Shown piece by piece: positions 34,067 through 42,794 of a DNA stretch of 64,000 nucleotides. Origin of the DNA: Deltaproteobacteria bacterium (lineage in GTDB: Bacteria > Myxococcota_A > Polyangia > Polyangiales > Ga0077539); NCBI GenBank assembly GCA_016218725.1, contig JACRDB010000168.1, forward strand, positions 1 to 64,000, written 5' to 3'. Both the position numbers and the translations under genes were made by a program. Below the pieces are notes generated by a model. It searched no databases. It was not told where the DNA came from and saw nothing but the letters and a program-made list of their open reading frames with translations. How positions within the stretch are numbered: the stretch's first letter is position 1; every line of letters starts with the position of its first letter.

Positions 34067-34998
34067 CAGTGATCATCCGGTCGTACAAGCGCCTGGAGGC
34101 CGTGAGGGCCCTGGTGGAGCTCGTCCTCCGGCAGCGCTACGAGCCCTTCGAGGTGCTCATCGTGGACTCGACCCCGGGGCTCGACGCCGAGGCGGTCCTT
34201 CGCGCATGCAGCAACGGCGACCCCAGGGTGCGCTGCGTGTGGAGCCCCCCGAGGGGCTGCGCCGCGGCGGCCAATGCAGGTGTCCGCGAGGCCCGCGGCG
34301 AGGTCGTGGCCTTCGTGGACGACGACGACCTCCCGGTGGGAGACGGGTGGCTCGCTGCACACGCGAAGGCATACAAAGACCCCCGGTGCCTCGGGGTCAA
34401 CGGCCGCATGGACTACACCGGCGAGGGCCCCGAGCGGGTGCCCCGGGTGCGCTCCGGGTGGCTCCGGGACCGCTGGATGCTGTCCTATGGGCCCTTCAAG
34501 AAGCCCAGGGTGTTCCCGGGCTCGCCCACGCGGAAGGTGGGCATCGAGTGGCTCACCGGGGGCAACTCCTCGCTCCGCCGGGAGGTCTGGGAGCGGGCCG
34601 GGGGCTGGGACGAGTTCCTCCGGTACCACAACGAGCACTCGCTCTTTCTACGGCTGGCCAGGGTGCGGCGCCCCGGGGAGTACCTGCTCTACGACCCGGA
34701 GGCCCGGATGATCATCCGGAGGGACGTCCCCGGGGGCCTGGACCACCGCACCCGCGCGGACCTCCACGAGCGGGTGGACACCCTGGCGCGGTACTACTTC
34801 TGGCTGGTGGGGCGCTACCACCCGGTACGAATCTTCGGGCTCCTGCCGCTGTTCTTTCCTTACTTCGTGCTGGACGCCGGGGTCCACGCCGCGGAGCTCG
34901 CGGAGCACACCGGGGCGGACCTCCTCGGGGCCTTTCTGGAAGGGGCCGCCTACGCCCCGAGGAGCGCGGCGAAACACCTATTTGCACCTCGGGCGTAA
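34054..34998 (+). CDS. Glycosyltransferase family 2
   Basis: 314 residues from GTG 34054. The GT-A fold is clear: VTVIIRSYKRLEAVRALVE at the N-terminus, VLIVDSTPG, the DxD-type metal site VAFVDDDDLPVGDGWL, and the acceptor-side motif GGNSSLRREVWERAGGWDE. A C-terminal hydrophobic stretch (PVRIFGLLPLFFPYFVLDAG) may attach it to the inner membrane. It is the last gene of the four-gene glycan cluster, whose combination of two GT4, one GT2 and a CDP-alcohol transferase suggests synthesis of a lipid-linked or teichoic-like surface glycan. Confidence 0.9.
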   Translation: MPFVTVIIRSYKRLEAVRALVELVLRQRYEPFEVLIVDSTPGLDAEAVLRACSNGDPRVRCVWSPPRGCAAAANAGVREARGEVVAFVDDDDLPVGDGWLAAHAKAYKDPRCLGVNGRMDYTGEGPERVPRVRSGWLRDRWMLSYGPFKKPRVFPGSPTRKVGIEWLTGGNSSLRREVWERAGGWDEFLRYHNEHSLFLRLARVRRPGEYLLYDPEARMIIRRDVPGGLDHRTRADLHERVDTLARYYFWLVGRYHPVRIFGLLPLFFPYFVLDAGVHAAELAEHTGADLLGAFLEGAAYAPRSAAKHLFAPRA

Positions 34999-35010
34999 CC
35001 CGGGGGGTGG

Positions 35011-35039
35011 TCGACCGGCGTACCCCGAGCCGCTATGGT
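35011..35039 (+). promoter_or_regulatory. Predicted promoter of the giant Cys-repeat gene, probably leaderless
   Basis: TCGACC (35011-35016), a 17-nt spacer and TATGGT (35034-35039). The ATG at 35047 is 7 nt later. Confidence 0.5.
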
Positions 35040-35046
35040 CCGGAGC

Positions 35047-38000
35047 ATGTGTGCAGGGGTGCGTCTCGCGGGGCTGTTCTTCCTTCTGGCGCTGGTGACC
35101 CTCGGCGGGTGCACGGCGGAGCTCCCGGAGGGGCAGTGCGTCTTCAACGAGGACTGCGCCGAGGGCCTGGTGTGCGTGGGGCGCTTCTGCCGCGCCCAGT
35201 GCCGCACCGACGGGGACTGCTCCGGCGGGGGGCGCTGCGTCTCCGGCGGGCGCGCCGGGGCGATGGTCTGCGTGCCTCGGGACCAGCCCTCGCCGTGCCT
35301 CTTCCCCAGCGATTGCCCGGCGCCCATGACCTGCTCCCGGGAGGGCCAGTGCCAGGCCCAGTGCCAGACCACCTATGACTGCGAGGTCACCAACCCCTTC
35401 ACGGTCTGCGTCCGGGGGTCCTGCGGGCTGGTGTGCCGCGAGGGCACCGCGGACTGCGACGGCGTGGCCCGCAACGGCTGCGAGACCCAGCTCCTGACCG
35501 ATCCGCTCCACTGCGGGTCCTGCGGTACGGCGTGCCGTGACGGGGCCCACGCCACGGGCACCTGCGCCACCGGGAGGTGCGCCCTGCGCTGCGAGGCGGG
35601 CTACGACGACTGCGACCGGGACCCGGCCAACGGCTGCGAGGCGGACCTCTCGGACCCGGCCTCCTGCGGGCGCTGCGGCAACGCCTGCCCGCCGGAGGCC
35701 GCCCTTTGTGCGGTGCAACAAGGCCCCTCGGGTCCCGGGTACGCCTGCGCGGCCACCTGTCGGGGGACGCCCTCGGACCAGCGCTGCGGCGCAGCATGCG
35801 TGGACACCACCGCGGACCCGCGGCACTGCGGGCGGTGCGACAACGCCTGCCCCGCGGGCCCCAACGCCTCGGCCACCTGCGTGGAGGGCGTGTGCGGCGT
35901 GCGCTGCACGGACACCGAGCGCTTCGCGGACTGCGACGGGGAGGCCCGCACGGGCTGCGAGGCGGAGCTGCCGGTGAGCGCCTCGCACTGCGGGCGCTGC
36001 GGCCAGCGGTGCATGGAGGGCCCAAGGAGCACGTCGGTGTGCATGGACCGCAGCTGCGCCATCGTCTGCGAGGAGGGCTACGGCAACTGCGACGCGGCGG
36101 GCTCCAACGGGTGCGAGACGGACCTGCGGGACTCCGTGGACCACTGCGGGCTCTGCTCCTCGCGGTGCCCCGCGAGGGCCAACGCCACCGCCACCTGCGC
36201 GGCGGGGCGCTGCGGCGCGCGGTGCCAGGCGGGCTTCGGGGACTGCAACGCGGACGCCTCGGACGGGTGCGAGGCGGACACCCTCACCGCTACGGCGCAC
36301 TGCGGGGGCTGCGGCAGGCCATGCGCCCCGCGGGCCAACGCGGCGGTGTCCTGCGCCGCCGGGGCGTGCGTGAGCGCCTGCAGCGAGGGCTTCGCGGACT
36401 GCGACGGCGAGGCCATGAACGGCTGCGAGGCGGACACCCGCGCGAGCGCGGCGCACTGCGGCGCCTGCGGGCGCGCGTGCGCGCCGGCCAACGCCCGCGG
36501 GGCCTGCGCGGCGGGGCGCTGCGCCGTGGCGGCCTGCAACGCGGGCTTCGCGGACTGCGACGGGGACCCGGCCAACGGCTGCGAGGTGGACACCCGGAGC
36601 AACGCCCTGCACTGCGGGAGGTGCGCCAACCGGTGCAGCTTCCCCGGCGCCGGGGCCCGCTGCGACGCGGGGGCGTGCGTCCGCACCATGTGCGCCGCGC
36701 CCACCCTCGGGGACTGCGACGGCGTGGCCTCGAACGGCTGCGAGACGGACCTGCAGGTGACCGCCGCTCACTGCGGGGCATGCGGGGCGGGGTGCATGCT
36801 CCCGAACGCCACGGCGGCGTGCCGGGCGGGCGGGTGCGTGGTGGCCGCGTGCAACGCGGGCTTCGCGGACTGCGACGGGGCGGCCACCAACGGCTGCGAG
36901 GCCAGCACCGCCACGGACGCGCGGCACTGCGGGGCCTGCGGGCGCGCGTGCAGCGCGGTGAGCGGCGCGCCCCGGTGCGCGGCGGGGGCGTGCGCCATCA
37001 CCTGCGACGCGGGCTTCGGGGACTGCGACGGGATGGTGTCCACCGGGTGCGAGACCCGGACGAGCTCCACGGTGGCCCACTGCGGCGCCTGCGGGGTGGG
37101 TTGTGCGCCTGCGAACGCGGTGCCCTCGTGCTCGGCGGGGCGCTGCGGGGTGGCCGCGTGCCGCACGGGCTTCGCGGACTGCGACGGGGACCCGGCCAAC
37201 GGCTGCGAGGTGAACCTCCTGACGGACCCGCGGCGCTGCGGCGCCTGCGGCACGGTCTGCAGCGCCGTCAACGGCGCGCCGCGCTGCGCCGCGGGGGCCT
37301 GCGGGATCACCTGCAACGCGGGCTACGGAGACTGCGACGGGATGGCGTCCACGGGCTGCGAGACGGACCTGCGCGCCTCCGCGGGGCACTGCGGGGCCTG
37401 CGGGCGCGCGTGCTCGCTGCCCAACGCCACCGCGGCGTGCGCGGCCGGCGGGTGCGTGGTGGCGAGCTGCAACGCGGGCTTCGGGGACTGCAACGGCGAC
37501 CCGGCGGACGGCTGCGAGACGAGCCTCGTCTCCTCGCCTACGAGCTGCGGGGCCTGCGGGCGCGCATGCTCGCTGCCCAACGCCTCGGCGGCGTGCGTCG
37601 CCGGCGCCTGCGCCGTCGGCGGCTGCAGCGCGGGCTTCGATGACTGCGACCGCGCGGCCGCCAACGGCTGCGAGGTGAACCTCCAGACCAGCAACGCCAA
37701 CTGCGGCGGGTGCGGGCGCGCGTGCGCCGCGGGCACCGTGTGCTCCGCCGGGGGCTGCTCCTCGGTGTGCGCGTCGCCCACGACCTACTGCGCGGGGGCC
37801 TGCGTGACCCTGGCCACGGACGTGAACCACTGCGGGGCCTGCGGGCGGGCGTGCGCGGCGCCGGCCAACGCCACGGCGAGCTGCGCGGGCAGCACCTGCG
37901 GCTTCACGTGCAGGGCGGGCTTCGCGGACTGCGACGGGGTGGCCTCCAACGGCTGCGAGGTGGACCTGGGCGCCACGGTGGCCCACTGCGGGGCCTGCGG

Positions 38001-41000
38001 GCGCGCGTGCGACGCCACCAACGGCACCGCCTCCTGCGCGGCGGGGGCCTGCGGGATCACCTGCGCCGCCGGCTTCGGCAACTGCGACGGGAGCGCCGCC
38101 AACGGGTGCGAGACGGACCTGCGGGTGACCGCCGCCCACTGCGGCGCGTGCGGGGCGGGGTGCTCGCTGGCCAACGCCACGCCCGTGTGCGCGGGCTCCG
38201 CGTGCGGCGTGGGGAGCTGCAACGCGGGCTACGGCAACTGCGACGGCGTGGCCTCCAACGGCTGCGAGACGGACACGCGCAGCGCCGCGGCGCACTGCGG
38301 GGCCTGCGGGCGCGCGTGCGACGCCACCAACGGGACCGCCAGCTGCGCGTCCAGCGCCTGCGGGATCACCTGCAACACGGGCTTCGGGAACTGCGACGGC
38401 CTGGTGTCCAACGGCTGCGAGACCAACCTCCGGGTGACCGTCGCCCACTGCGGCGCCTGCGGGGCCGCGTGCTCGCTGGCCAACGCCGCGCCCTCGTGCG
38501 CGTCGGGGGTGTGCGCGGTGGCGAGCTGCAACGCGGGCTTCGGCAACTGCGACGGGGTGTCGTCCAACGGCTGCGAGGTGAACCTCACGACCACGGCGGC
38601 GCACTGCGGGGCCTGCGGGCGCGCGTGCGCCCTGGCCAACGCCACCGCGGCCTGCGCGTCCAGTGCGTGCGTGGTGGCGAGCTGCAACGCGGGCTTCGGG
38701 GACTGCAACGGCGCCCCGGGCGACGGCTGCGAGGTGAACACCAACACCACCGCGGCGCACTGCGGCGGCTGCGGGCGCGCGTGCTCGCTGGCCAACGCCA
38801 CGGCGACCTGCGCCGCGGGGGCGTGCGCCGTGGGGAGCTGCAACGCGGGCTTCGGCAACTGCGACGGCGTGGCCTCCAACGGCTGCGAGGTGAACACCCA
38901 GAGCAGCAACGCCCACTGCGGCGGGTGCGGGCGGGCGTGCGCCGCGGGCACGGTGTGCTCCTCGGGCTCCTGCGCGTCCATCTGCTCGCCGCCCACGACG
39001 TACTGCGCCGGGAGCTGCGTGAACCTCGCCACGGACGTGAGCAACTGCGGCGCCTGCGGCGCGGCGTGCTCGCCGCCCGCCAACGCGACCGCCACCTGCG
39101 CCGCGAGCGCCTGCGGCTTCGCCTGCCTCGCGGGCTTCGGCAACTGCGACGGCGTGGCCACCAACGGCTGCGAGACGGACCTCACCCGCACCCCGGCCCA
39201 CTGCGGGGCCTGCGGGGCCGCGTGCGACGCCACCAACGGGACCGCCAGCTGCGCGTCCAGCGCCTGCGGGATCACCTGCAACACGGGCTTCGGGAACTGC
39301 GACGGGCTGGTGTCCAACGGCTGCGAGACCAACACCTCCTCCAGCGCGTCCAACTGCGGGGCCTGCGGGAACGTGTGCAGCTTCCCCAACGCCTCGGCGG
39401 GGTGCCGCGGCGGCGCCTGCGCCCTCGGGGCATGCAACACGGGCTTCGGCAACTGTGACGCCGTGTCCTCCAACGGCTGCGAGACCAACATCAACAGCAG
39501 CGCCACCCACTGCGGCGCCTGCGGGAACGCGTGCAGCTTCCCCAACGCGGGCGCCTCCTGCGCCTCCGGGGCCTGCGCCCTCGGGGCATGCAACACGGGC
39601 TACGGCAACTGCGACGGCGTGGCCTCCAACGGCTGCGAGGTGAACACCACCAACACGGTGGCCCACTGCGGCGCCTGCGGGAACGCCTGCGCGGCGCCCG
39701 CAAACGGGACCGCGGTGTGCTCCGCGAGCGCGTGCGACTTCGTCTGCAACGCGGGGTACTACCGCTCGGGGACCCAGTGCGTGGGCGTGCCCGCGCCGAG
39801 GCAGCTGCGGCCCCTCACCGGGACCGTGAATGCCTCGCGGCGGCCGCGCTTCGTCTGGGCCAACACCGCACCGGCCACCGGCGCGCGGCTCCAGGTGTGC
39901 CGGAACCGCCTGTGCACGCTCGTCGACCTGGACGTGGTGGTCGCGGGCACGAGCTACACGCCCACCGCGGACCTCTCCACGGGGATGCACTACTGGCGGG
40001 CCTACGGGGCCATCGGGAGCAACGTCGGGCTGACGGCCCCGAGGACCTTCGAGTTCTTCGTGGGCGCCCGGACCACCACGGGCCGCGACGGCTCGACGCT
40101 CAATTTCCTGGACGTCTCCGGCGACGGCGACGGCGACGCCGCCGTGGGCGAGTACTACGGCGCCCGCGTGCTGGTGTTCACCTCCGTCAGCGGGGTCTTC
40201 TCCACCACGGCCACGTACACCCTGACGGGCCCCGCGGGCTCGGAGTACGGCTCCGCCGTGGCCAACGTGGGGGACATCGACGGCAACGGCTTCACGGACC
40301 TGGTGGTCGGCGCCCCGGGCAACCGCAACATCTACGTGCACTACGGCTCCAGCACGGGGCTCCAGACCATCGGCTCGCCGAGGACCCAGACCGGCGCGCG
40401 CTTCGGGTCCCAGGTCGTCGGCCCCGGGGACCTCAACGCCGACGGCTACAGCGACGTCCTCGTCGGGGACTGCGACCCCAACGGCTGCGGCAACACCGTG
40501 TACGTGTACTACGGCAGCCTCGCGGGCCTCGGGAGCTCCCCCGCCCGCATCGTCGGGCCCACCGCCACCGCGCAGTTCGGGCGCTACCTCACGGCCCTGG
40601 GCGAGGTGAACAACGACGACTTCTCGGACTTCGCCGTCGGGGCCTTCGGCACGGGCCTGGTGTACGTCTACCACGGCGGGACGAGCACCCCGACGCTCGC
40701 CTCGTCCAGCATCTCCTTCGCCGGGGCCTCGAACGTGTCCGTGGCGGGCCTCGGGGACATCAACGGCGACGGCTACGGCGACCTCGGCGTCGGGGGCCGC
40801 AGCGTGGCCGCGGGGGCCTTCGTGAGGGTCTACCGCGGGACCGCCACGGGGATCTCCACCATGGTCCTCAACACCCTGAGCAACACGGGCCTTGTGTACC
40901 CCGACGCCCTGACCGGCACCGGCGACGTCAACGGCGACGGCTACGGCGACCTCGCCGTCCGGGGCAACACCGCCACCGTCGAGGTGTTCCTCGGCGGCTC

Positions 41001-41262
41001 CGGCGGCGTGGGCCCGGGCTTCACCCAGCTCCGCGGGGGCACCAACTTCGGCGCCTTCCTCGGCGCCCTCGGGGACTTCAACCTGGACAACCGCTGGGAC
41101 CTCCTGGTCGGCGCCCCGGACGACGCGGACACCACCTGCCAGGGCCGAGCCCACGTCCACGCCGGCAACGCCACCAGCATCAACACCAGCGCCTCGGTCA
41201 CCTTCGCCCCCGGCGGCACCGCCTGCTGGAACGGCTTTGGCCGCGCGGTCTCCCGTTGGTAG
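35047..41262 (+). CDS. Giant Cys-rich repeat lipoprotein with C-terminal FG-GAP propeller
   Basis: 2071 residues from ATG 35047. The signal peptide ends in the lipobox LGGC. After two small Cys modules, about 25 copies of a roughly 60-residue unit run to residue 1590; each has the core G-x-x-D-C-D-G-x-A-x-N-G-C-E, then H-C-G-x-C-G-x-x-C and a later C-x-x-x-x-C. Next is a fibronectin-like segment and then seven FG-GAP/integrin-like repeats with Asp-rich calcium loops (GDIDGNGFTD, GDLNADGYSD, GDINGDGYGD, GDVNGDGYGD). It is probably a long disulfide-stiffened surface stalk ending in a propeller, as seen in other myxobacteria, perhaps for adhesion. No enzyme motif is present. Confidence 0.85.
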   Translation: MCAGVRLAGLFFLLALVTLGGCTAELPEGQCVFNEDCAEGLVCVGRFCRAQCRTDGDCSGGGRCVSGGRAGAMVCVPRDQPSPCLFPSDCPAPMTCSREGQCQAQCQTTYDCEVTNPFTVCVRGSCGLVCREGTADCDGVARNGCETQLLTDPLHCGSCGTACRDGAHATGTCATGRCALRCEAGYDDCDRDPANGCEADLSDPASCGRCGNACPPEAALCAVQQGPSGPGYACAATCRGTPSDQRCGAACVDTTADPRHCGRCDNACPAGPNASATCVEGVCGVRCTDTERFADCDGEARTGCEAELPVSASHCGRCGQRCMEGPRSTSVCMDRSCAIVCEEGYGNCDAAGSNGCETDLRDSVDHCGLCSSRCPARANATATCAAGRCGARCQAGFGDCNADASDGCEADTLTATAHCGGCGRPCAPRANAAVSCAAGACVSACSEGFADCDGEAMNGCEADTRASAAHCGACGRACAPANARGACAAGRCAVAACNAGFADCDGDPANGCEVDTRSNALHCGRCANRCSFPGAGARCDAGACVRTMCAAPTLGDCDGVASNGCETDLQVTAAHCGACGAGCMLPNATAACRAGGCVVAACNAGFADCDGAATNGCEASTATDARHCGACGRACSAVSGAPRCAAGACAITCDAGFGDCDGMVSTGCETRTSSTVAHCGACGVGCAPANAVPSCSAGRCGVAACRTGFADCDGDPANGCEVNLLTDPRRCGACGTVCSAVNGAPRCAAGACGITCNAGYGDCDGMASTGCETDLRASAGHCGACGRACSLPNATAACAAGGCVVASCNAGFGDCNGDPADGCETSLVSSPTSCGACGRACSLPNASAACVAGACAVGGCSAGFDDCDRAAANGCEVNLQTSNANCGGCGRACAAGTVCSAGGCSSVCASPTTYCAGACVTLATDVNHCGACGRACAAPANATASCAGSTCGFTCRAGFADCDGVASNGCEVDLGATVAHCGACGRACDATNGTASCAAGACGITCAAGFGNCDGSAANGCETDLRVTAAHCGACGAGCSLANATPVCAGSACGVGSCNAGYGNCDGVASNGCETDTRSAAAHCGACGRACDATNGTASCASSACGITCNTGFGNCDGLVSNGCETNLRVTVAHCGACGAACSLANAAPSCASGVCAVASCNAGFGNCDGVSSNGCEVNLTTTAAHCGACGRACALANATAACASSACVVASCNAGFGDCNGAPGDGCEVNTNTTAAHCGGCGRACSLANATATCAAGACAVGSCNAGFGNCDGVASNGCEVNTQSSNAHCGGCGRACAAGTVCSSGSCASICSPPTTYCAGSCVNLATDVSNCGACGAACSPPANATATCAASACGFACLAGFGNCDGVATNGCETDLTRTPAHCGACGAACDATNGTASCASSACGITCNTGFGNCDGLVSNGCETNTSSSASNCGACGNVCSFPNASAGCRGGACALGACNTGFGNCDAVSSNGCETNINSSATHCGACGNACSFPNAGASCASGACALGACNTGYGNCDGVASNGCEVNTTNTVAHCGACGNACAAPANGTAVCSASACDFVCNAGYYRSGTQCVGVPAPRQLRPLTGTVNASRRPRFVWANTAPATGARLQVCRNRLCTLVDLDVVVAGTSYTPTADLSTGMHYWRAYGAIGSNVGLTAPRTFEFFVGARTTTGRDGSTLNFLDVSGDGDGDAAVGEYYGARVLVFTSVSGVFSTTATYTLTGPAGSEYGSAVANVGDIDGNGFTDLVVGAPGNRNIYVHYGSSTGLQTIGSPRTQTGARFGSQVVGPGDLNADGYSDVLVGDCDPNGCGNTVYVYYGSLAGLGSSPARIVGPTATAQFGRYLTALGEVNNDDFSDFAVGAFGTGLVYVYHGGTSTPTLASSSISFAGASNVSVAGLGDINGDGYGDLGVGGRSVAAGAFVRVYRGTATGISTMVLNTLSNTGLVYPDALTGTGDVNGDGYGDLAVRGNTATVEVFLGGSGGVGPGFTQLRGGTNFGAFLGALGDFNLDNRWDLLVGAPDDADTTCQGRAHVHAGNATSINTSASVTFAPGGTACWNGFGRAVSRW
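35440..39780 (+). repeat. Tandem Cys-module coding repeats (about 25 units)
   Basis: Imperfect repeats of about 165-190 bp encoding the Cys-rich modules. Two segments are nearly identical: 38313-38399 equals 39219-39305 (87 bp), and after one mismatch the identity continues for 27 bp more. The offset is 906 bp, which points to recent duplication or gene conversion. Confidence 0.85.
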
Positions 41263-41370
41263 GGTGAGGTAGGGTCAGGTAGGCGAGCTCCGTTCGCAGG
41301 TTGGGGTCGCGCGCGGCGTGCGGGTTCTGGTACAACGCGCGCTCACCCAGTACGGGCGGAGGCATTGTTC

Positions 41371-42789
41371 ATGAGCGAACAGATCGGGCTGGTAGGCCTT
41401 GCGGTGATGGGACAGAACCTGGCCCTGAACATCGCAGAGGAGGGCTTCCGGATCGCGGTGTACAACCGCTCGCCGGACAAGGTGGACGAGACCGTGGCCA
41501 GGGCGCAGCGCGAGGGCGCGCTGCCGCTGGTGGGCTACAAGGACGTGGGGGCCTTCGTGAAGGCGCTGGAGCGCCCTCGGAGGATCATCCTGCTGGTGAA
41601 GGCCGGGGCGCCGGTGGACGCCACGCTGGACTCGCTGGTGCCGCACCTGGAGCCCGGGGACATCGTGATCGACGGCGGCAACGAGTACTTCGTCAACACC
41701 GAGCGGCGGGCCAGGGCCCTGGCGGAGAAGGGCCTGCGCTTCTTCGGGATGGGGGTCTCCGGCGGCGAGGAGGGCGCTCGCCACGGGCCTTCGCTCATGC
41801 CTGGCGGGGACCCGGAGGGCTACGAGGTGCTCGCCCCGGTGCTCACCAAGGTGGCGGCCCAGGTGGACGACGGGCCCTGCGTGACCTACATCGGCCCGGG
41901 GGGCGCCGGGCACTACGTGAAGATGGTGCACAACGGCATCGAGTACGGCGACATGCAGCTCATCGCCGAGGCGTACGACGTGCTCAAGCACGTCGGGGGG
42001 CTCTCGAACCCGGAGCTGGCCCAGACCTTCTCGGCGTGGAACGAGGGGGACCTGCAGAGCTTCCTGATCGAGATCACGGCCAAGGTGCTGCGCCGCTCGG
42101 ACCCCGAGGGGGCCTTTCCCCAGCTCGTGGACGCGATCATGGACGTGTCGGGGATGAAGGGCACGGGCAAATGGACCGTGCAGCAGGCGGCGGAGCTGGC
42201 GAGCGCGGCGCCGACCATCGCCAGCGCGGTGGAGGCGCGGATCATGTCCGCGGCCCGGGGCGAGCGCCTGGCGGCCTCCAAGGTGCTCCAGGGGCCCGCG
42301 GTCAGCGCGCTCCCGGCGGGCGAGCGCCAGGGCCTGGTGGACGACGTGCGCAGCGCCCTCTACGCGGCCAAGATCTGCTCCTACGCCCAGGGGATGAACC
42401 TCCTGCGCACGGCGTCCAACGCCAACAACTGGGGGCTGAAGCTCGGGGCCATCTCCCGGATCTGGAAGGGCGGGTGCATCATCCGCGCGCGCTTCCTGGA
42501 CCGGATCCGCGCGGCCTACGACCGGGACCCTGGGCTGGCGAGCCTGCTGGTGGACCCGGACTTCGCCGCGGAGCTCAACGCCCGCCAGGCGGCCTGGCGC
42601 CGGGTGGTGGTGCGGGCGGTGGAGGCCGGCATCGCGGTGCCGGGGATGACCGCCTCCCTCGGGTACTACGACACGTACCGTCGGGCGCGCCTGCCCGCCA
42701 ACCTCATCCAGGCGCAGCGGGACTTCTTCGGCGCGCACACCTACCAGCGCATCGATCGGGACGGGACCTTTCACACGGACTGGGAGTGA
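41371..42789 (+). CDS. gnd: 6-phosphogluconate dehydrogenase, decarboxylating
   Basis: 472 residues. It converts 6-phosphogluconate to ribulose-5-phosphate and NADPH in the pentose phosphate pathway. The N-terminal Rossmann motif is GLVGLAVMGQNLALN (the family G-x-A-V-M-G-x-N), the substrate loop is GVSGGEEGARHGPSLMPGG, the catalytic Lys lies in HYVKMVHNGIEYGDMQ, and the C-terminal block is GLKLGAISRIWKGGCIIRARFL. This is the long dimeric type. ATG 41371 has GGAGG about 9 nt upstream; a TTG two codons before is less likely. The Cys-rich protein gene follows after 5 bp. Confidence 0.97.
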   Translation: MSEQIGLVGLAVMGQNLALNIAEEGFRIAVYNRSPDKVDETVARAQREGALPLVGYKDVGAFVKALERPRRIILLVKAGAPVDATLDSLVPHLEPGDIVIDGGNEYFVNTERRARALAEKGLRFFGMGVSGGEEGARHGPSLMPGGDPEGYEVLAPVLTKVAAQVDDGPCVTYIGPGGAGHYVKMVHNGIEYGDMQLIAEAYDVLKHVGGLSNPELAQTFSAWNEGDLQSFLIEITAKVLRRSDPEGAFPQLVDAIMDVSGMKGTGKWTVQQAAELASAAPTIASAVEARIMSAARGERLAASKVLQGPAVSALPAGERQGLVDDVRSALYAAKICSYAQGMNLLRTASNANNWGLKLGAISRIWKGGCIIRARFLDRIRAAYDRDPGLASLLVDPDFAAELNARQAAWRRVVVRAVEAGIAVPGMTASLGYYDTYRRARLPANLIQAQRDFFGAHTYQRIDRDGTFHTDWE

Positions 42790-42794
42790 CGGAA

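Noticed and set aside
35440..39780. The regular repeats as a CRISPR array
   Set aside because: The repeats are protein-coding, imperfect, of about 165-190 bp, and there are no unique spacers of constant length.
34978..41160. A 2060-codon open frame antisense to the Cys-repeat gene
   Set aside because: It is the mirror of the highly biased repeat codons; the product is an Ala/Gly/Val/Arg/His-rich string without domains, while the plus frame has a signal peptide and clear modules.
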